A DNA stretch of 6,463 nt. Source: an uncultured Oscillospiraceae bacterium. GTDB taxonomy: Bacteria > Bacillota_A > Clostridia > Oscillospirales > Oscillospiraceae. The notes beneath the pieces were generated by a model. It made no database searches, was not told where the DNA came from, and worked only from the letters and a program-made list of their open reading frames with translations. This document shows, piece after piece, positions 1-3,982 of this stretch. Every line of letters starts with the position of its first letter. Within the stretch, counting starts at the first letter, position 1. The translations under genes were made by a program, and so were the position numbers. The stretch spans positions 1 to 6,463 of the forward strand of contig CAAGIF010000102.1 of the NCBI GenBank assembly GCA_900769845.1. Reading direction: 5' to 3'.

Positions 1-1359
1 GTTGGTCAGTGGTGCTGGTATGCTTACTATATTTCGATGATCTTGATCCCTCTGATTTGCCTGTTTGCTGCAAAGTATATCGGAAAGCCCGAAGGATACC
101 GGCTGCCAAAGAGATGGTATCTGATGTATATTCCTTCCATCATACTGATTGCAGGCATCCTCACAAATGATCTGCACCAGTTGGCATTCCGTTTCCACCT
201 TGGCTACGAAATCGGTTGGGATGATTATGAGCGGACCTATCTGTACTACACTGCGGTCGTTTGGATTTTCTCCTGTATTGTTTTTATGATCAGGGAAATC
301 GTGAAGCGCTGCCGTATTCCCGGAACCCACAGAACCATTTGGCTGCCCATCGCCACGCTTGGGGTCGGTGTTGCGTATTCCGTGCTCTATACCTTGGACA
401 GTGATATTTTCGGCTTTATCGAAATGACTGCCGCTCTCTGCTTTACGGTAGTTGCCATTTGGGAGAGCTGCATCAAGACGGGATTGGTGCAATCCAATAC
501 GCATTATGATGAATTGCTGAAATACTCCGGTCTGGGAGTTGCAGTCGTGGATCGTGATTATGCCATACATTATCGCTCCGCTGATGCGCTGCCGCTTACT
601 GCCGCACAAATGAAGGCAGCGAAAACCGAGCCTATCATGATGGATGGTGGAATCCGCGTGTCTGGTTCGAAAATCCGCGGTGGCTATGCGCTGTGGCAGG
701 AGGACCTGTCCGAACTGCTGGATACTCTTGATGAGCTGAAGGAGCTTCGAACCGAACTGGAGGGTTCCAACACTGTTTCTATGCAGAACTACCGGATGGA
801 TAAGCAGATTCGTACCCTTGCGGAGAAAAACCGGTTGCACGACGAGCTTCATAAACAAACAGCGCATCAGATTGACCTGTTGAACGATTGGCTGAAGAAG
901 CTGACTGTGACCAACGATCCGAAAGAGAAGAGGGAACTGCTGCGCCGTATCGTTGTGGTAGGAGCTTACCTCAAACGCCGCAACAATCTGACCCTTGTAA
1001 ACGAACAGGACGGCATCATCAAGGAAGAAGAACTGCACCTGAGTATTCAGGAAATGATGAAAAACCTGCAGCTTGCGGGCATCAACTGTGCCGCATCGGT
1101 CCGGTTTGAAAAAGGTCTGCCTGCTGACATAGCCATGAAGCTCTTTGACTTTTATGAATACGTGGTGGAAAATGCCTTTGACGGGCTCGATTGCCTGCTG
1201 GCACGTTTCTTCTGCCGTGATGATCGCTTCTATGCTTGTATAGATGCCGTGTGCCGCCTGGACCTGACAGTGCTTGAAGATAACGGTGTTTCTGTAAGCC
1301 GGTCTGACGAAAACTGCTATACCCTCTCCCTTATACTGGAAGGAGGTGGCGGCAAATGA
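1..1359 (+). CDS. Membrane histidine kinase-like protein with degenerate ATP-binding domain (5' partial)
   Basis: The reading frame is open to the left edge, so the true start lies upstream; the first in-window ATG (37) falls inside a membrane helix and is unlikely to be the start. Numbering from that ATG, about five hydrophobic helices are visible (around 1-14, 27-45, 68-88, 101-120, 126-146). The stretch with GKPEGYRLPKRW and TNDLHQLAFRF resembles the 7-TM N-terminal region of Firmicutes histidine kinases, so about two helices are missing. A PAS-like segment (158-220) and a coiled coil (222-270) lead to RLHDELHKQ, with His268 as candidate phospho-acceptor, matching RVHDEMGK in the next kinase. 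An N-box-like YEYVVENAFDGLD follows (374-385), but I see no G1 or G2 box and the domain is short. It may therefore act as a sensor or pseudokinase partner of the next gene. Its stop overlaps the next start by 4 bases. The kinase-family assignment is confident; loss of catalysis is inferred. Confidence 0.85.
   Translation, partial: VGQWCWYAYYISMILIPLICLFAAKYIGKPEGYRLPKRWYLMYIPSIILIAGILTNDLHQLAFRFHLGYEIGWDDYERTYLYYTAVVWIFSCIVFMIREIVKRCRIPGTHRTIWLPIATLGVGVAYSVLYTLDSDIFGFIEMTAALCFTVVAIWESCIKTGLVQSNTHYDELLKYSGLGVAVVDRDYAIHYRSADALPLTAAQMKAAKTEPIMMDGGIRVSGSKIRGGYALWQEDLSELLDTLDELKELRTELEGSNTVSMQNYRMDKQIRTLAEKNRLHDELHKQTAHQIDLLNDWLKKLTVTNDPKEKRELLRRIVVVGAYLKRRNNLTLVNEQDGIIKEEELHLSIQEMMKNLQLAGINCAASVRFEKGLPADIAMKLFDFYEYVVENAFDGLDCLLARFFCRDDRFYACIDAVCRLDLTVLEDNGVSVSRSDENCYTLSLILEGGGGK
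1341..1346 (+). promoter_or_regulatory. Ribosome binding site inside the upstream gene
   Basis: AGGAGG, continuing as AGGAGGTG, lies 9 bases before the ATG at 1356. It is embedded in the last codons of the first kinase, where it encodes part of the C-terminal EGGGGK. Together with the ATGA stop/start overlap this indicates coupled translation. The start is a tandem ATGATG, so initiation at 1359 is also possible. Confidence 0.85.
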
Positions 1360-2633
1360 TGACTTGTTTCTATCAAACAAGCGCAGCATGGCAGACAGTC
1401 TTGCTGGTTATCAGTCAGCTCGTGGTGATCTCCCTTGCGGCGAGTGCCATTATGCTGTTTAGGCGCAAGTGCAACTTGATGAAACTGATTGGCATGGGTG
1501 CAGCGCTCCTGCTCAATGCGGTGCTGTACATCATGATGCAGCTCGACAGCCGCCTTACCGGCGATACACAGGGCCTGCATCTGCATATTCCTTATTGGGT
1601 GCTTCTGGTCGTAACTTTGCTGTCTCTGGTATACGGTGCTTTTGCGGTCCTCAGCGAAACCGGAAACCGCAGAGCAATCAGCCATTCTTCCATCAAGGAA
1701 GCCTTTGATAATCTGCCTACCGCTGTATGCTTCTTCAACGAGTCAGGTTTGCCGGTGCTCTGCAATCTGGCTATGCAGCGGTTCAGCTTTGCAGTCTGCG
1801 GTAAAGATGTGCAGTTTATTACCGATCTGGAAAGTTTTTTCGCTGATGACTTTCTCCCCTCTGCCGGAGTACGGAAGGACGGAAAGGTATTCATTTTTGA
1901 CAATGGCAGTGCCTGGCAGTTGGAAAAACGAACCTTTACCCATGAAAGTGAGGAAAGCTATACCCAATACATTGCCGCTGATGTAACGAATCTTCAGAAA
2001 AGCCGTGTGGAACTGACAAAAGAAAACGAACAGCTTCGGAAGGTGCAGGCAGAACTGAAACGGCTTTCTGCAAGTGTGGTAGCCGTCACCCGGGAAGAAG
2101 AGATCCTGAACACCAAAATGCGGGTTCACGATGAAATGGGCAAATGTCTTGTGGCTGCACAGAAGTATCTGAAAACGGATTGTACCGAAAGCATTCCGGA
2201 CAGCTTGGCGGCCACATGGCAGCGGGCGGTGTCCATGCTGAAATACAGCAACGACACACCGGATGAGGATATGCTGCTGCAGATCCGGAAGACCTGTGAA
2301 TATGTGAAGCTGGCGTTTATCCAGACGGGCGCGCTCCCAAAACAGGAACGCGTTGCATACTTGCTCACCTGCGCGGTGCGGGAATGCGTGACCAATGCAG
2401 TCCGCTATGCAGAAGCCACCGAACTGCGCGCTGAGTTTACCGAAAATGAAACGGAAGCAACAGTAACCGTCACCAACAACGGAAAAAAACCGAAACAACA
2501 GATCGTAGAAGGCGGCGGTCTTTCCACCCTGCGCCGCCGGGTGGAGCGCACAGGCGGTACCATGACTGTCCAATCCTTCCCGGAATTCAAACTGACCGTT
2601 GCCGTGCCCAAAGAAAAGGAGGGTGTATTATGA
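1356..2633 (+). CDS. Membrane sensor histidine kinase with intact NarL-family-like catalytic domain
   Basis: This 425-residue protein has three hydrophobic helices (about 16-36, 43-62, 77-99) with little extracytoplasmic sequence. A PAS-like segment follows (about 112-210, FDNLPTAVCFFNESGLPVLC), then a charged coiled coil (212-250). The phospho-acceptor region reads MRVHDEMGK, with His258 the likely phosphorylated residue. The ATPase part has an N box RECVTNAVRYAEA (Asn347), a G1-like VTNNG (372-376) and a G2 box GGGLSTLRRRVERTGG (386-401), the form seen in kinases that partner NarL/LuxR-type regulators. It should autophosphorylate and pass phosphate to the regulator encoded next. It overlaps both neighbours by ATGA and is probably cotranscribed with them. 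Unlike the first kinase it keeps every ATP-binding box, so it may provide catalysis for a mixed pair. The signal it senses is not evident. Confidence 0.92.
   Translation: MMTCFYQTSAAWQTVLLVISQLVVISLAASAIMLFRRKCNLMKLIGMGAALLLNAVLYIMMQLDSRLTGDTQGLHLHIPYWVLLVVTLLSLVYGAFAVLSETGNRRAISHSSIKEAFDNLPTAVCFFNESGLPVLCNLAMQRFSFAVCGKDVQFITDLESFFADDFLPSAGVRKDGKVFIFDNGSAWQLEKRTFTHESEESYTQYIAADVTNLQKSRVELTKENEQLRKVQAELKRLSASVVAVTREEEILNTKMRVHDEMGKCLVAAQKYLKTDCTESIPDSLAATWQRAVSMLKYSNDTPDEDMLLQIRKTCEYVKLAFIQTGALPKQERVAYLLTCAVRECVTNAVRYAEATELRAEFTENETEATVTVTNNGKKPKQQIVEGGGLSTLRRRVERTGGTMTVQSFPEFKLTVAVPKEKEGVL
2617..2623 (+). promoter_or_regulatory. Ribosome binding site of the response regulator gene
   Basis: AGGAGGG lies 6 bases before the ATG at 2630, within the final codons of the second kinase (C-terminal KEKEGVL). 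The kinase stop TGA overlaps the regulator ATG as ATGA, again pointing to coupled translation. Confidence 0.85.
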
Positions 2634-3280
2634 TTCGTGTACTGATTGTGGAAGATCAGAAAATGGCCCAGGAGAATATGGAGGCCATTATCCGTTCCAG
2701 TGAAAACTACACCCTTGCAGGCATGATCTCAAATGCGGCGGATGCGGAGCTGTTCTGCATGCGGGGTAATGTGGATCTGATTCTGATGGATGTCTGCACC
2801 GCCCGGGATGAAAGCGGGATCGATGCCTGCGCTGTGATCAAGAAGAAGTTCCCGCATATCAAAGTCATCATCGTCACCTCTATGGCCGAGCATACCTTTA
2901 TCGAAAAAGCGAAAGATGCTCACGCGGACAGTTTCTGGTACAAGGATGCCAGCCGGGGTGAACTGCTGACGGTTATGGATCAGACCCTGATGGGAGAAAC
3001 CATTTTCCCGGACAAAACGCCAGAGGTAAAGCTGGGTCTTACCACCAGCTATGAGCTGACAAATGCGGAACTGGATGTGCTTCGGGCATTGATGCAAAGC
3101 ACTTCCGACGAGGATGCGGCAAAAATGCTGAACTGTTCCAAGGCCAATATCCGTTGGCATGTGGGCAGGATTCTGGGCAAAACCGGCTACCGTACCCGCA
3201 TGGAACTGCTGATCGCAGTGGCATCCAAGAATCTCATAATTGTTACACCGGACAAAGCTCTGAAGGACACCGATTCATAG
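2630..3280 (+). CDS. Response regulator, receiver plus LuxR-type helix-turn-helix
   Basis: This 216-residue protein is a normal length for a NarL-family regulator. The receiver domain (about 1-125) has the acidic pair Glu8-Asp9, the phospho-acceptor Asp54 in LILMDV, the conserved Thr83 in IIVTS and Lys105 in SFWYKD, so all expected active-site residues are present. A LuxR/GerE-type DNA-binding domain follows (about 140-198), starting ELTNAELDVLRAL with a recognition region SKANIRWHVGRILGKTGYR. The recognition part differs from the common TVKxH form, having NIRWH. A 16-residue tail follows the domain. It is expected to be phosphorylated by the kinase encoded just upstream and to bind promoter DNA. 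A terminator follows closely, making this the last gene of the operon. Its targets are unknown; the promoter at about 3365-3393 and the operon's own promoter upstream of the window are natural candidates by position. Confidence 0.95.
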   Translation: MIRVLIVEDQKMAQENMEAIIRSSENYTLAGMISNAADAELFCMRGNVDLILMDVCTARDESGIDACAVIKKKFPHIKVIIVTSMAEHTFIEKAKDAHADSFWYKDASRGELLTVMDQTLMGETIFPDKTPEVKLGLTTSYELTNAELDVLRALMQSTSDEDAAKMLNCSKANIRWHVGRILGKTGYRTRMELLIAVASKNLIIVTPDKALKDTDS

Positions 3281-3291
3281 CCAAATATCGC

Positions 3292-3332
3292 AAAAACCGA
3301 CCTCTTTGAGTATCCGAAGGGGTCGGTTTTTT
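3292..3332 (+). terminator. Rho-independent terminator ending the kinase-regulator operon
   Basis: Eleven bases after the regulator stop, AAAAACCGACC (3292-3302) pairs perfectly with GGTCGGTTTTT (3321-3331). The stem can extend inward by TCTTT against GAAGG with two G-U pairs, leaving an 8-base loop. The 3' arm runs into a T tract (3327-3332). The matching A tract on the other side means it could also work on the opposite strand. Confidence 0.92.
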
Positions 3333-3364
3333 GCTTTTGGAATGAAAGACTATTACTTGTGCTA

Positions 3365-3393
3365 GTGACTGGGAAAAGAGAATTGCTTATAAT
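3365..3393 (+). promoter_or_regulatory. Predicted SigA-type promoter of the pseudo-receiver/surface protein unit
   Basis: A perfect -10 box TATAAT (3388-3393) lies 17 bases downstream of GTGACT (3365-3370), which matches TTGACA at four of six positions. Transcription would start near 3400. It sits between the upstream terminator and the next gene, as expected for an independent unit. It also argues against the upstream in-frame GTG at 3359 and ATG at 3392 as the real start of that gene. This is a prediction by eye. Confidence 0.65.
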
Positions 3394-3408
3394 GGTATAT
3401 AGGAAAAT

Positions 3409-3427
3409 ACAATTGTGCGCCAATTGT
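3409..3427 (+). repeat. Short inverted repeat just downstream of the predicted transcription start
   Basis: ACAATTG (3409-3415) and CAATTGT (3421-3427) form a perfect 7-bp dyad around TGCGC. Because CAATTG is itself palindromic, the same bases also read as a direct repeat CAATTGTG at 3410-3417 and 3421-3428, spaced 11 bases, about one helical turn. It lies at about +10 to +28 relative to the predicted start. It could be an operator or a small 5'-leader hairpin; neither is demonstrated, and short AT-rich dyads also occur by chance. Confidence 0.45.
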
Positions 3428-3454
3428 GGAATTTCTGATTCTCGAAGAAAAGCT

Positions 3455-3460
3455 GGTGAT
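3455..3460 (+). promoter_or_regulatory. Weak ribosome binding site supporting the ATG at 3464
   Basis: GGTGAT matches the 3' part of the full anti-SD complement AGGAGGTGATC, and in that alignment its spacing to the ATG at 3464 is acceptable. It is much weaker than the AGGAGG sites of the other genes here, so this gene may be translated at a lower rate. Confidence 0.45.
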
Positions 3461-3463
3461 GCC

Positions 3464-3847
3464 ATGAGGCGAATTCTGATCAATATGCAAAACTCGCTGT
3501 TCTGCAACGCAATTGCTGAAACATTGCGCAGGTCTGAAAACGAACTGGATCCCTACACCGTGGATTCCCCGGACAAAGTAGTGGAGGAATGCAAGTGGGT
3601 CGCGCCCTACGCGATCTTGATGGAAGTGACCGGGTATACCCCCTGGAAGCTGTGCGAGCGGATGAAGATCCGGGATGCAATCAAAGGTAAGAATCCGGAA
3701 TGCAAAATTGTTTTTATTGTGGATGAAAACGCGGAGAAGGAAGTTGCCAAGCAGGTCAAGCAGGCAAAGAAGGACGGTCTGATCGACCAGTTCATTTACG
3801 GCTCTATCTCAGCAACCTACCTGGCGGATATTGTGGATAGTCTGTAA
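3464..3847 (+). CDS. Stand-alone pseudo-receiver protein (response-regulator-like, no output domain)
   Basis: This 127-residue protein has the size and strand/helix pattern of a lone receiver domain: RRILIN at the first strand, AILMEV at the third, CKIVFIV at the fourth and DQFIYGS at the fifth. The active-site residues are replaced. Compared with the regulator at 2630-3280, Glu8-Asp9 becomes Met8-Gln9, Asp54 becomes Glu54 (codon 3623-3625), Thr83 becomes Val86 and Lys105 becomes Gly113. It should therefore not be phosphorylated in the usual way, and Glu at the Asp position is a known phosphomimetic change in other regulators. No DNA-binding domain follows. I chose ATG 3464 because it begins the first receiver strand and lies downstream of the predicted promoter; the frame stays open upstream to a GTG at 3359. 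A 54-base gap without a terminator separates it from the surface protein gene, suggesting cotranscription. The receiver-like fold is inferred from pattern; no named family is recognised. Confidence 0.75.
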   Translation: MRRILINMQNSLFCNAIAETLRRSENELDPYTVDSPDKVVEECKWVAPYAILMEVTGYTPWKLCERMKIRDAIKGKNPECKIVFIVDENAEKEVAKQVKQAKKDGLIDQFIYGSISATYLADIVDSL

Positions 3848-3883
3848 GGCGGAACACGTAGCTGCTTTAGCCACCCCCAAATG

Positions 3884-3890
3884 AAGGAGG
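3884..3890 (+). promoter_or_regulatory. Ribosome binding site of the surface protein gene
   Basis: AAGGAGG lies 11 bases before the ATG at 3902, slightly longer than the ideal spacing. The nearer ATG at 3893 is followed at once by TAA, so it cannot be the start. The 3848-3901 gap shows no terminator-like hairpin with a T tract. Confidence 0.85.
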
Positions 3891-3901
3891 ATATGTAAAA
3901 A

Positions 3902-3982
3902 ATGAAAAACCTGAAAAGAGTGTTGTCTTTTGTACTGGTATGTGTTCTCATATGCAGCCTTCTGCCCATGACCGCAGCGGCG
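3902..3982 (+). other. Signal peptide coding region
   Basis: Residues 1-27 show the usual three parts: positively charged MKNLKR, a hydrophobic core of about 14 residues, and a small-residue end TAAA before Glu-Asp. No lipobox cysteine sits at the cleavage position, so ordinary signal peptidase I export is expected. Confidence 0.88.

Noticed and set aside
1743..2573. 276-codon open frame on the minus strand
   Set aside because: It lies entirely inside the second kinase, whose plus-strand motifs are unambiguous, and has no recognisable domain.
3359..3463. N-terminal extension of the pseudo-receiver from GTG 3359 or ATG 3392
   Set aside because: The predicted -10 box and transcription start lie within this stretch, the extra residues resemble nothing, and receiver-like sequence begins exactly at ATG 3464. 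The ATG at 3392 is also too close to the -10 box to be transcribed from this promoter.
3848..3901. Possible terminator between the pseudo-receiver and the surface protein gene
   Set aside because: Only weak GC-rich pairing (GGC with GCC) and no T tract follow, so read-through and cotranscription are more likely.
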